NCBI GenBank assembly: GCA_934216145.1
Contig: CAKQBG010000006.1
Span: forward strand, 1 to 53,390
Origin: an uncultured Anaeroplasma sp.
Lineage (GTDB): Bacteria > Bacillota_I > Bacilli_A > Acholeplasmatales > Anaeroplasmataceae
DNA: 53,390 bases
Direction of reading: 5' to 3'
The stretch's first letter is position 1. The number at the start of each line of letters is the position of its first letter. Shown in pieces: positions 35,784-43,567 of the stretch. A program made the translations under genes and the position numbers. Below the pieces are notes generated by a model. It was not told where the DNA came from and did not search any database. It saw only the letters and a list, made by a program, of their open reading frames with translations.

Positions 35784-35950
35784 TTGAAATAAGTATTAAA
35801 AATGCTATACTGAATTTAAATTAGATTGATTTCTAATCGGATTTTAGTATAGCTCTTTTTTATTTCAAGAGAAAACTCTAAAAAAAAGTTGTTAATTAAT
35901 TATTTAAATGCTATAATTAGGTAGAGATTCCTAAGAAAATTTATCTTAGG
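35784..35950 (+). promoter_or_regulatory. Two tandem promoters and hairpins in the nusB leader
   Basis: The 287-nt gap before nusB holds promoter 1, TTGAAA (35784-35789) with TATACT (35806-35811, extended TG, 16-base spacer), and promoter 2, TTGTTA (35889-35894) with TATAAT (35912-35917, extended TG, 17-base spacer). Small hairpins follow each: ATTAGA/TCTAAT near 35820-35840, and CCTAAGA/TCTTAGG (35930-35950), the latter about 27 nt before the nusB ATG. No known riboswitch was recognised. The rest of the gap is plain AT-rich DNA. Confidence 0.5.
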
Positions 35951-35977
35951 CTAAGTGTTTTTATTTGGAGTGATATA

Positions 35978-36364
35978 ATGAACAGAAGAGAAGCTAGAAA
36001 GTTAGCAATGACAATTATATATACAGCTGATTTCAATACTATTTCTATTGAAAATGCAGCTAAGATGGTTTTAGAAAATGAGGATCAAACTATTGATTAT
36101 TTCTTAGACTGTGTTAAGGATAATTTAACTAAGATTGATGAATTAATAACTATATCATTAACAAACTATAGTATTGGAAGATTAAATCTTGTTGATAAAG
36201 CTATTATTAGATTAGCAACAGGTGAAATGTTAAAGGGCGATACAGATAGAAAGATTATTATTAATGAGGCCTTAGAATTAACAAAGGAATATAGTGATCA
36301 GGGTGATCATAAGGCTGTTTCCTTTAATAATCGTTTATTAGATTCAATTAGTAAAAATATTTAA
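35978..36364 (+). CDS. nusB: Transcription antitermination factor NusB
   Basis: 128 residues, all-helical. MNRREARKLAMTIIYTADF is the family N-terminus, where Arg-rich helix 1 contacts BoxA RNA. VDKAIIRLATGEML and IIINEALELTKEYSDQGDHK match the conserved C-terminal helices. NusB with NusE antiterminates rRNA operons. TTGGAGTG lies before the ATG. It heads a tight cluster with xseA, xseB, tlyA and recN, a standard Firmicute neighbourhood here lacking folD, ispA, dxs and argR. Confidence 0.92.
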   Translation: MNRREARKLAMTIIYTADFNTISIENAAKMVLENEDQTIDYFLDCVKDNLTKIDELITISLTNYSIGRLNLVDKAIIRLATGEMLKGDTDRKIIINEALELTKEYSDQGDHKAVSFNNRLLDSISKNI

Positions 36365-36378
36365 TATTGAGGTGTTTT

Positions 36379-37587
36379 ATGGAGGAACGTTATTTAACGG
36401 TAACGGCTCTTACAAAATATATCAAGTATAAATTTGACCACGATCATCATTTAGATGAAGTTTTGCTAGAAGGAGAGATTTCTAATTTCAAGCATCACTC
36501 TCGTGGGCATTTTTATTTTACGCTGAAGGATGAAAATGCACAAATTTCAGCTATGATGTTTGCGAGAGACGCATCAACTGTAAAATTTGATGTTAGAGAT
36601 GGTATGAAGGTGTTTGTAAAGGGGAGAGTTACTGTTTATGAACCATCTGGTAGCTATCAAATAAATGTAACTGAATTAAAGAGTGATGGTATTGGTGATT
36701 TATATTTAGCTTATGAAAAGCTAAAAGGTGAGCTCGAAAAGGAAGGATTATTTGATCCTTTACATAAAAAGCCTATTCCTAGATTTCCTAAGGCTATTGG
36801 TGTTATAACGTCTCCAACAGGAGCGGCTATAAGAGATATTATTAATACTATCAATAGAAGATATCCCTTAGCACATATGATATTATATCCTGCAATTGTA
36901 CAGGGGGTTGATGCGAAAGACGATATAACAAGGCAAATTAAAAATGCTAATAGGGATGGACTTGTTGATGTTTTAATTGTTGGCCGTGGTGGTGGATCTA
37001 TAGAGGATTTATGGGCATTTAATGAAAGAGTAGTAGCTATGGCTATTTATAATAGTGATATTCCTGTTATTTCAGCTGTTGGTCATGAGATTGATTTTAC
37101 TATTGCTGATTTTGTTGCGGATATGAGAGCTGCAACTCCTACGGCAGCTGCAGAGCTAGCTACACCTAATATTGATGTATTAAGAAAAAATGTTGATTAT
37201 TATTTAGATACAATGAATAAGAAGATATCTTATATATTCAATGATTATAAAATGCGTTTAGCTCAATTAGATAAAAGATTAGATATTAATAATCCTATTG
37301 AGACTTTAAAAAGAGAAAGAAATTCTATTGATGTTAGTGTTAAAAGATTAAATAACGCTATTAATAATATTATAGATTCTAAAAGATATTTATTTGATCG
37401 TTATAGAGCGTTATTAGAAGAAAAGAATCCTTTAGCTATTATGTCTAAGGGATATTCTATAAATAGTATTAATGGAGAAATAATTACAGATGTTAATAAG
37501 GCTAAAAAGGGTGACTTATTAACTACTGAAATGAAGAATGGTAAAATTATCAGTGAGGTTGTAGAGGTGATAGCTAATGGAAAATAA
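36379..37587 (+). CDS. xseA: Exodeoxyribonuclease VII large subunit
   Basis: 402 residues from ATG 36379 (GAGGTG ahead; an in-frame TTG at 36367 is less likely). The N-terminal OB domain is LTVTALTKYIKYKF...GEISNFKHHSRGHFYFTLKD. The catalytic core contains IGVITSPTGAAIRDI, then VLIVGRGGGSIEDLWAFNE and PVISAVGHEIDFTI, all hallmark residues. A coiled coil follows, with the typical ENPLAIMSKGYSI-like end. With XseB it degrades single-stranded DNA from both ends. The 3' end overlaps xseB by 11 nt. Confidence 0.95.
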   Translation: MEERYLTVTALTKYIKYKFDHDHHLDEVLLEGEISNFKHHSRGHFYFTLKDENAQISAMMFARDASTVKFDVRDGMKVFVKGRVTVYEPSGSYQINVTELKSDGIGDLYLAYEKLKGELEKEGLFDPLHKKPIPRFPKAIGVITSPTGAAIRDIINTINRRYPLAHMILYPAIVQGVDAKDDITRQIKNANRDGLVDVLIVGRGGGSIEDLWAFNERVVAMAIYNSDIPVISAVGHEIDFTIADFVADMRAATPTAAAELATPNIDVLRKNVDYYLDTMNKKISYIFNDYKMRLAQLDKRLDINNPIETLKRERNSIDVSVKRLNNAINNIIDSKRYLFDRYRALLEEKNPLAIMSKGYSINSINGEIITDVNKAKKGDLLTTEMKNGKIISEVVEVIANGK

Positions 37588-37801
37588 AGAATTATCATTT
37601 GAGGATTATATGAGTGAACTTGAAAATGTTTTAAGAGCTCTTGAAAATAAGGATATATCCCTTGAGGATGCAGTTAAGGCCTATACAAAGGGACTTGAAA
37701 TGTCTAAGAAGTGTTATGAGATTTTAAATACTAGTGAGTCTTTAGTTACACAAAAAATGACTGAATCTGGACTTGTTGATTTTAAAAAGGATTCACTATG
37801 A
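37577..37801 (+). CDS. xseB: Exodeoxyribonuclease VII small subunit
   Basis: 74 residues. LSFEDYMSELENVLRALENK, then DISLEDAVKAYTKGLEMSKKCYEIL, is the two-helix XseB signature (normally LExIVxxLExGxxxLExxxxxxxxG). It binds the XseA coiled coil. GAGG overlaps the end of xseA, the ATG is inside xseA, and the gene ends on tlyA's ATG (4-nt overlap). Placement and sequence agree. Confidence 0.93.
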   Translation: MENKELSFEDYMSELENVLRALENKDISLEDAVKAYTKGLEMSKKCYEILNTSESLVTQKMTESGLVDFKKDSL

Positions 37802-38556
37802 GACTGGATTTATATTTAGTAGAAAATAATTTTTTTAAAACTCGTAATAAGGCTAAGCAAGCTATAGATGATAAGGCTATTTATGTTGATGATAAGCTTA
37901 TTACTAAAGCGAGCTTTGATGTTTTACCTGATTCTAAGGTTGAAATTAGAGGAGATATTTGTCCTTTTGTTTCACGTGGTGGTTATAAGCTACTTGGGGC
38001 AATAAAGGCCTTTAATTTAGATTTTAAAGATAAGGTTATTGTTGATATAGGCTCATCAACAGGAGGCTTTACTGATTGTAGCCTTCAAAATGGTGCTAAA
38101 AGGGTATACGCAATAGATGTTGGTACTAACCAATTAGATGAAAAGCTTAGAAATGATTCTAGGGTTATTTCTATGGAAAATACTAATGTATTAGATGTAG
38201 TAAGCTTTGATAGCGAAATTGATTATTTAGTAATGGATGTTTCTTTTGTTTCTATTGAATATTTATTACCTGGTATTAATAAGCTTATTAATGATAATAA
38301 TAGTCTTGTTTGTTTAATTAAGCCTCAATTTGAATTAGGTAAGGCTTATATAAAAAATGGAATTGTTAAGGATAGAAATCTCCATATTAAGGTTTTAAAG
38401 CAGGTTAGTGAAGCTTTAGAGATTTATAATTTAGGAATTAAAAAGCTAATTCCTTCACCTATTTTAGGTGGTAGTGGTAATAAAGAATTTTTAGCTTTAA
38501 TTGAAAGAAATGTTAAATCAAATATTAATTTTATTGATGTTTGTAGTAAGGAGTAA
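37798..38556 (+). CDS. tlyA: TlyA-family rRNA 2'-O-methyltransferase / hemolysin-like
   Basis: 252 residues. An S4 RNA-binding domain (MRLDLYLVENNFFKTRNKAKQAI, about 1-60) precedes an FtsJ-like methyltransferase domain with FVSRGGYKL, VIVDIGSSTGGFTDC (SAM loop near 80-93) and DYLVMDVSFVSI. The later motifs are KPQFELG and SPILGGSGNKEFL. TlyA methylates 16S and/or 23S rRNA; it is often called hemolysin A, but lytic action is doubtful. It overlaps xseB and lies 2 nt before recN, its usual partner in Firmicutes. Confidence 0.92.
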   Translation: MRLDLYLVENNFFKTRNKAKQAIDDKAIYVDDKLITKASFDVLPDSKVEIRGDICPFVSRGGYKLLGAIKAFNLDFKDKVIVDIGSSTGGFTDCSLQNGAKRVYAIDVGTNQLDEKLRNDSRVISMENTNVLDVVSFDSEIDYLVMDVSFVSIEYLLPGINKLINDNNSLVCLIKPQFELGKAYIKNGIVKDRNLHIKVLKQVSEALEIYNLGIKKLIPSPILGGSGNKEFLALIERNVKSNINFIDVCSKE

Positions 38557-38558
38557 AA

Positions 38559-40253
38559 ATGCTTGAATCATTATCTGTAAAGAATTTCGCAATAATTGAA
38601 GATATTAGAGTTGATTTTAAGTCTGGTATGACAGTATTAACTGGTGAAACTGGAGCTGGAAAATCATTAATAATTGATACTATTTCCCTTTTATTAGGCT
38701 CTAGGGCAGATAGTGATATGATTAGATATAATGAGGATCACGCGAGCATTACAGGTGTATTTAGCTATACCTCTTTACTTGATGATTTATTTAATAAATA
38801 TTCTATTCCTAAGGATGATAAAATAACTCTACATAGAGAAATTTGGAATTCCTCTAAAAATGTTATTAAAATTAATAATGTATCAGTTAATCTTGCGGTA
38901 TTAAAGAATGTTTCAGCTTTATTAGCTGATATACATGTTCAAAATGATACCTTTAAGCTATTTAATCCTGATAATTATTTATCTTTTATTGATCCTAAGG
39001 ATGATAATAAATTTGATAATTTAATGGGTAATTATTCAAAACAATTATTCATTTATAAAGAGAAGCTTGATAAATATAATAAAATAGCTTTAGGTCAAAA
39101 GAATACATTAGAAAGATTAGAATTCTTAGAATATGAAAAAAATGAGCTATCCGGATTGAATCTATATGAAGGTATAGATACTGAGCTTGAAGAAAAAATA
39201 GCTAAGCTTTCTAATTATGACAAAATATATACTAGCCTTAATGAAACAATGGGCTATCTAGATGGTGATAATTCGGCAATAGATTCTATTTATAATGCCT
39301 CAAGTATTCTTAGTAGTATATCTGAATTTGATCTTGAATATAGTGTTGGTAGTGATAAGCTTAATGATTGTTATTACACATTATTAGAAATTAAGGATAA
39401 TATATCTCATCAATTAAGAGACTTTGATTTTGATGAGAATGAATTAAATTCTTTAATTGATTCTTTAAATGAGATTAATAAGATAAAAGATAAATATAAA
39501 AAATCTGTTTCAGAATTAATTAAGGAATTAGAAGAAATTACTCTTGAAATAGAAATGGCTACTAATTATGATTCAGTATTAGATCAAGCTTTAGAAGAGC
39601 TAAATAAAGCTTATTATGATTCAAAGGATATATCTATTAAGCTTTCTGATTATAGAAAGAAAAAGGCAGTTAGTATTGAAAAAGAAATTATTAAGGAATG
39701 TAAGGATTTAGATTTAGATAATGTTGAATTTAAAATTATCTTTGATGATGTAACATTTTCTGATTCTAAAAATCATTCTATTTTTAAGGATAATGGTATT
39801 GATAATGTTAATTTTATGATTAGCTTTAATAAGGGTGAACCACTTAAAGCCTTATACAAGGTTGCCTCTGGTGGTGAAATGAGTAGAATTATGTTAGCAT
39901 TTAAGAGCTATTTATCTAAAACAGCTAATAATTCTTTAATGGTATTTGATGAAATTGATACAGGTGTATCAGGAGCAACAGCGAAGAAAATTGCCTTAAA
40001 GATGCATGAAATTTCTTTAAATACTCAAATATTATGTATAACACATCTTCCTCAGGTTGCGTCTATCGGTGATTATCATAAGCATATCTATAAGGTTTTA
40101 GATAATGGTAGAACTGAAACTAAAATCAAAGATTTAAGCTATGATGAAAGAGTTGAGGAGATTGCGTTAATGTTATCAGGTGACAAATTAAGTTTGTATG
40201 CCCTTGAACACGCTAAAAGTTTACTAAAGGAGAATAATAATGAAAATATATGA
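38559..40253 (+). CDS. recN: DNA repair ATPase RecN
   Basis: 564 residues of SMC-like layout. Walker A is GETGAGKS (29-36) near the start, long helices fill the middle (about 150-370), and the C-terminal half has the signature SGGEMSRIMLAFKSYL with Walker B LMVFDEIDTGVSGATAKK and ILCITHLPQVAS. RecN acts early in double-strand break repair, holding ends together. AAGGAG is 6 bases before the ATG. The 3' end overlaps the next gene by 14 nt. Confidence 0.95.
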   Translation: MLESLSVKNFAIIEDIRVDFKSGMTVLTGETGAGKSLIIDTISLLLGSRADSDMIRYNEDHASITGVFSYTSLLDDLFNKYSIPKDDKITLHREIWNSSKNVIKINNVSVNLAVLKNVSALLADIHVQNDTFKLFNPDNYLSFIDPKDDNKFDNLMGNYSKQLFIYKEKLDKYNKIALGQKNTLERLEFLEYEKNELSGLNLYEGIDTELEEKIAKLSNYDKIYTSLNETMGYLDGDNSAIDSIYNASSILSSISEFDLEYSVGSDKLNDCYYTLLEIKDNISHQLRDFDFDENELNSLIDSLNEINKIKDKYKKSVSELIKELEEITLEIEMATNYDSVLDQALEELNKAYYDSKDISIKLSDYRKKKAVSIEKEIIKECKDLDLDNVEFKIIFDDVTFSDSKNHSIFKDNGIDNVNFMISFNKGEPLKALYKVASGGEMSRIMLAFKSYLSKTANNSLMVFDEIDTGVSGATAKKIALKMHEISLNTQILCITHLPQVASIGDYHKHIYKVLDNGRTETKIKDLSYDERVEEIALMLSGDKLSLYALEHAKSLLKENNNENI

Positions 40254-40860
40254 TAATTCTATATTTGAAGCTGAATCAAATAAAAGGTTTATTGATTTAA
40301 TTATTTTTATTTTATTAGATGTAATATTAATAGGTACTGGCTTATGTTTAATATTTTCTGAAAAAAATAGTTATATAGCTTGGATATTTTTAGGATTAGG
40401 AATATTTATTCTTATTTTGACAATATTTTATATTATTATTAAAAATAAAGAAGAAAAGAAAAGGCTTGATACTACCTTTGGTAAAATATTACATGATATT
40501 GAATCAAAAAATATTAAGAATATTTTAACTAATATGGGTGTAGATGTATCAAAATGTGACTGCCGTATTTTAAAAAGAGAAGCTTTACTTTCAATTGGTA
40601 TTGCTTATAATGATTATTGTTATAGTGAGGTTTTATTAACTAAAGATAATTATTATTATAGTGTTGAACCTATGGAGGAATATTTTCATTTAGTTTCAAT
40701 GCTTCCTAATGATGTAAAAGAGTTAATTGGTAGTGATAATAAGCTTTATTATGATAATATTACTAAAGAAGATATTTATAATAATTGGCTAAAGTTTACT
40801 AAAGAAAATGAAGATAATGCCTCTTTAATTGAAAAAACTTTAAAAAAATTAACTGAATAA
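40240..40860 (+). CDS. Two-helix membrane protein of unknown function
   Basis: 206 residues with two adjacent membrane helices (about 18-42 and 46-68). A cytosolic domain of some 135 residues follows (KRLDTTFGKILHDIESKNIK, then YSEVLLTKDNYYYSVEPMEE). Not recognised. AAAGGAG lies 8 bases before the ATG inside recN. It is the last gene of the nusB-recN operon and ends at a terminator. Confidence 0.65.
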   Translation: MKIYDNSIFEAESNKRFIDLIIFILLDVILIGTGLCLIFSEKNSYIAWIFLGLGIFILILTIFYIIIKNKEEKKRLDTTFGKILHDIESKNIKNILTNMGVDVSKCDCRILKREALLSIGIAYNDYCYSEVLLTKDNYYYSVEPMEEYFHLVSMLPNDVKELIGSDNKLYYDNITKEDIYNNWLKFTKENEDNASLIEKTLKKLTE

Positions 40861-40866
40861 TTTTTA

Positions 40867-40898
40867 AATCCTTTAGTCATTGATTAAAGGATTTTTTT
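40867..40898 (+). terminator. Terminator of the nusB-recN operon
   Basis: AATCCTTTA (40867-40875) pairs with TAAAGGATT (40885-40893), then T residues to 40898. Confidence 0.75.
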
Positions 40899-40987
40899 AA
40901 ATTTTAATATAAATAATAATTGAATATTTTTACACTATATATTTACAATAACTTTATAAATAAATATTATATTTTGGAGACATAATA

Positions 40988-41029
40988 ATGAATCTATTAG
41001 AATTAAAGGAGAAGAAAAGATATGTTTAA
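40988..41029 (+). CDS. Possible 13-codon upstream ORF 1
   Basis: ATG 40988 follows a TTGGAG-like site at 40974-40979 and encodes MNLLELKEKKRYV before TAA. Its end overlaps a second small ORF. It could be a leader peptide or a decayed gene start. Not conserved as far as I can tell. Confidence 0.25.
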   Translation: MNLLELKEKKRYV

Positions 41030-41072
41030 TTTCCTTTTAATATGGTATAAAGAAGAAGGAATATATAAATGA
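41022..41072 (+). CDS. Possible 16-codon upstream ORF 2, coupled to the lipoprotein
   Basis: ATG 41022 has AAAGGAG about 10 bases ahead and encodes MFNFLLIWYKEEGIYK. The TGA overlaps the lipoprotein ATG (ATGA, 4 nt), an arrangement typical of translational coupling. The AAGAAGGA inside its 3' part doubles as the lipoprotein's ribosome binding site, so it could be chance. Confidence 0.35.
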   Translation: MFNFLLIWYKEEGIYK

Positions 41073-41548
41073 AAAATTTAAGAAAAATATTATCATTAGC
41101 TTTCATATTTGTTTTTTCAGTGTTTAGTTTAGTAGCTTGTAGTAGCTCTTCAACAAGTGATTCAATATTTTATAAAGGATCATATAGTGATGGATCTTAT
41201 GTTACTACATTAAAAGATGAAAGTGGAAATGATGAAAGAAATGTTTATCAGGTAATAGTTCAAGTATCAAATGAAGGCTCAAGTTATAGCGTTAACGCTA
41301 GTGATTTTACTATTAAGGTTCTGAATGAAACGTATATTTGTGAATTTTTCATTTTATCATCAAAGCTCTCATCAACTACTGTTAATGGAATAACTAAAAA
41401 GATTACTTTAGTGATATCTAAAGCTGAAACTTATAACATTGCTAGTAAAGAAGATTCCATTCAAATGATTTATTGTGCATTTTTAGTTAATCCAACTGAA
41501 AACTTTAATATTTATTATAAAGGATCTTTATTAGGTTCTTTAGCTTAA
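41069..41548 (+). CDS. Small lipoprotein
   Basis: 159 residues. A lipoprotein signal ends in LVAC with Cys24, followed by SSSSTSDS. The mature part is beta-rich and about 135 residues long (VYQVIVQVSNEGSSYSVNAS; TVNGITKKITLVISKAE). It resembles small DUF-type lipoproteins with an immunoglobulin-like fold (DUF4352-like), but I cannot assign a family. AAGAAGGA precedes the ATG. It has its own terminator. Expected to sit on the outer face of the membrane. Confidence 0.72.
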   Translation: MKNLRKILSLAFIFVFSVFSLVACSSSSTSDSIFYKGSYSDGSYVTTLKDESGNDERNVYQVIVQVSNEGSSYSVNASDFTIKVLNETYICEFFILSSKLSSTTVNGITKKITLVISKAETYNIASKEDSIQMIYCAFLVNPTENFNIYYKGSLLGSLA

Positions 41549-41566
41549 AAAGTATTATTACTTTTT
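41547..41566 (+). terminator. Terminator of the small lipoprotein gene
   Basis: AAAAAGTA (41547-41554) and TACTTTTT (41559-41566) pair perfectly around TTAT. The stem starts within the stop codon. Confidence 0.65.
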
Positions 41567-41611
41567 AGATATATAAATAAAAATATATTCATATAATCAT
41601 ATGGTGATAGT

Positions 41612-42325
41612 ATGAATATATTAATAGATGATATCAATATTAATTATGAAATGATAGGCTATGGCGAGCCTATCATTTTTCTTCATGGTTGGGAAGCTAA
41701 TCATAATACCTTTAATTCTTTAATTAATAAAATAAGTAATAATTATCAATTATATTTATTAGATCTACCAGGATTTGGTGAAAGTAAAATAGATAGAGCT
41801 CTAAATGTATATGAAGTAGCAGACATTATTAATAAATTTGTTATTAAATTAAATCTAAGAAATCCTATAATTATAGGTCATTCCTATGGAGGAAGAATAG
41901 GCATTATATATTCAAGTAAATATAATGTAAAAGGCTTAATATTGATTTCATCTCATGGTGTTAAGCTTAAAAAAAGTGGATTAAAGAAAATTAAAATATA
42001 TATTTATAAAAAAATTAAAAAATTAGGTATTAATTTAAATATAGGTTCAAGTGATTATAAGAATAGTAGTGGTATAAAAAGAAAAATGCTAGTAGATACA
42101 GTGAATAGAGATTTAACTAAGGAAATGGAAACTATTAATATACCTACATTATTAATATATGGTAGTAATGATAATGATACTCCTATAAAGGGAGTAGGAG
42201 ATTATATTAATAATCATATTAAAAACAGTGTATTAATAACTATAGATGATTCTAGTCACTTTGTTTATCTAGAGAAGCCTTTAATTGTATCATTAATTAT
42301 TAATTCCTTTTTAGAGGGAATATAG
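41612..42325 (+). CDS. Alpha/beta hydrolase
   Basis: 237 residues. GYGEPIIFLHGWEANHN carries the HGW oxyanion-region motif. LLDLPGFGES and the nucleophile elbow GHSYGGRIG (Ser near 93) are family hallmarks. TLLIYGSNDNDTP holds the acid Asp and DSSHFVYLEKP the catalytic His, so the triad looks complete. Esterase, lipase-like or C-C hydrolase activity is possible; no specific substrate can be named. A perfect terminator-like hairpin lies in codons 13-23. Confidence 0.87.
   Translation: MNILIDDININYEMIGYGEPIIFLHGWEANHNTFNSLINKISNNYQLYLLDLPGFGESKIDRALNVYEVADIINKFVIKLNLRNPIIIGHSYGGRIGIIYSSKYNVKGLILISSHGVKLKKSGLKKIKIYIYKKIKKLGINLNIGSSDYKNSSGIKRKMLVDTVNRDLTKEMETINIPTLLIYGSNDNDTPIKGVGDYINNHIKNSVLITIDDSSHFVYLEKPLIVSLIINSFLEGI
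41650..41680 (+). terminator. Terminator-like hairpin inside the hydrolase gene
   Basis: AATGATAGGCT (41650-41660) pairs perfectly with AGCCTATCATT (41667-41677) around ATGGCG, followed by five T (41676-41680). It lies only 38 nt after the ATG. It looks like an intrinsic terminator, but the same bases encode the conserved GxGEPIIFLHG motif. Confidence 0.45.
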
Positions 42326-42425
42326 AATAAAAGAATATAATTAATATTTAAATAAAAATATCGTTTTAAATAATTTTGAATGTAATCTAATTTTATGAAT
42401 GCTTGATATATCTTAAGAATGAAAT

Positions 42426-42495
42426 AAAAGTAATCAAAATCTCTAGTAATAAGCAATTATGCTTATTATTAAAATGAGCCTATTGATTACTTTTT
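42426..42495 (+). terminator. Large two-part hairpin with T run before the ABC operon
   Basis: Outer arms AAAAGTAATCAA (42426-42437) and TTGATTACTTTT (42483-42494) make 12 pairs. An inner hairpin TAATAAGCA/TGCTTATTA (42447-42468) makes nine more. TTTTTATTTTTTT follows. Probably the hydrolase terminator, but its size and 95-nt distance from the next ATG leave a regulatory leader possible. The rest of 42326-42589 is AT-rich with no gene seen. Confidence 0.6.
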
Positions 42496-42589
42496 ATTTT
42501 TTTAAAATTTACTAAAATTTTACAATTTTTTACAGGTTTATGAAATATTTTGTTATTTATTTTTTCTAAAATATTAATGGTGAAGTTAA

Positions 42590-43567
42590 ATGAAGATAGT
42601 ATTTAAGGATATTTGTAAATCCTTCGGTGAATTTAAAATTGAAAATTTAAATATAGTTATAAATGATAATTCATTTTTTACATTATTAGGACCATCTGGT
42701 TGCGGAAAGACCACAATATTAAGAATGATATCTGGACTTGAAACTCCTGATAGTGGTGAAATATATTTTGATGATGAATGTGTTTTTTCTAAGGAAAAGA
42801 AAATTAATAAGCCTGTTGAAAAAAGAAATTTAGGCTTTGTGTTTCAAGATTTTGCCTTATGGCCTCATATGACAGTATTTGAAAATGTAGCTTTTCCACT
42901 TAAAGCTAGAAAGGATAAAGAGAATCTAAATAAAAGAGTAGAGGATGTTTTAAAAATAGTAGAACTAGCTGGTTATGAGAAAAGATATCCATCAGAGCTT
43001 TCTGGCGGACAGATGCAAAGAGTATCCTTAGCTAGAGCGATTATAGCTAATCCTAGGTGTATATTATTTGATGAACCATTATCAGCACTTGATGCGATAT
43101 TAAGGGATGAGATGAGAGCGTCTATTAAAAGAATTATAACTAATTATAATATGACTGCTGTATTTGTTACACATGATCAGTTTGAAGCAATGAGCTTAAG
43201 CGATGAAATATTAGTTTTAAATCAAGGAAGGGTAATGCAATTAGATAATCCTATAAATTTATATAATAATCCTAATAATAAATTTGTTGCTAAATTCATA
43301 GGTAAGTCAAATTGGATTGATAATAATACCTTCTTTAGACCTGAGGATTTATCATTTGATTATATTAATAATTCTGAGGTTTTTCAGTGTATTATTACAT
43401 CATTTATTTTTATTGGTGAAAGATATCAAATGGAACTTAGATATGAAAATCAAAAATGGATAGCCTTTTCTAATGAAAAATTTGGATATAATCAGAAAAT
43501 TTCTGTTTATATAGATAAAAATAAAATAATAAAATTTGGAGGAGAAAATGAAAAAATTATTGTTTAG
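42590..43567 (+). CDS. ABC transporter ATPase, Fe3+/phosphonate (FbpC-like) type
   Basis: 325 residues. Walker A is GPSGCGKTTILRM (about 34-46), the Q-loop VFQDFALWPHMTV, the signature LSGGQMQRVSLARAI and Walker B ILFDEPLSALDA. The switch is VTHDQFEAMSLSDEI. The C-terminal OB region is short. This CUT-like subfamily pairs with Fe3+, 2-aminoethylphosphonate, thiamine or spermidine importers. It starts an operon with the binding protein (20-nt overlap) and a fused permease. GGTGAAG precedes the ATG. Confidence 0.88.
   Translation: MKIVFKDICKSFGEFKIENLNIVINDNSFFTLLGPSGCGKTTILRMISGLETPDSGEIYFDDECVFSKEKKINKPVEKRNLGFVFQDFALWPHMTVFENVAFPLKARKDKENLNKRVEDVLKIVELAGYEKRYPSELSGGQMQRVSLARAIIANPRCILFDEPLSALDAILRDEMRASIKRIITNYNMTAVFVTHDQFEAMSLSDEILVLNQGRVMQLDNPINLYNNPNNKFVAKFIGKSNWIDNNTFFRPEDLSFDYINNSEVFQCIITSFIFIGERYQMELRYENQKWIAFSNEKFGYNQKISVYIDKNKIIKFGGENEKIIV

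Noticed and set aside
42265..42456. Minus-strand 63-codon ORF after the hydrolase
   Set aside because: AT-rich with no ribosome site, and it runs into the terminator hairpin.
42426..42495. A known riboswitch class in the leader before the ABC operon
   Set aside because: No match to the purine, preQ1, SAM or TPP motifs I know; it is more simply a terminator.
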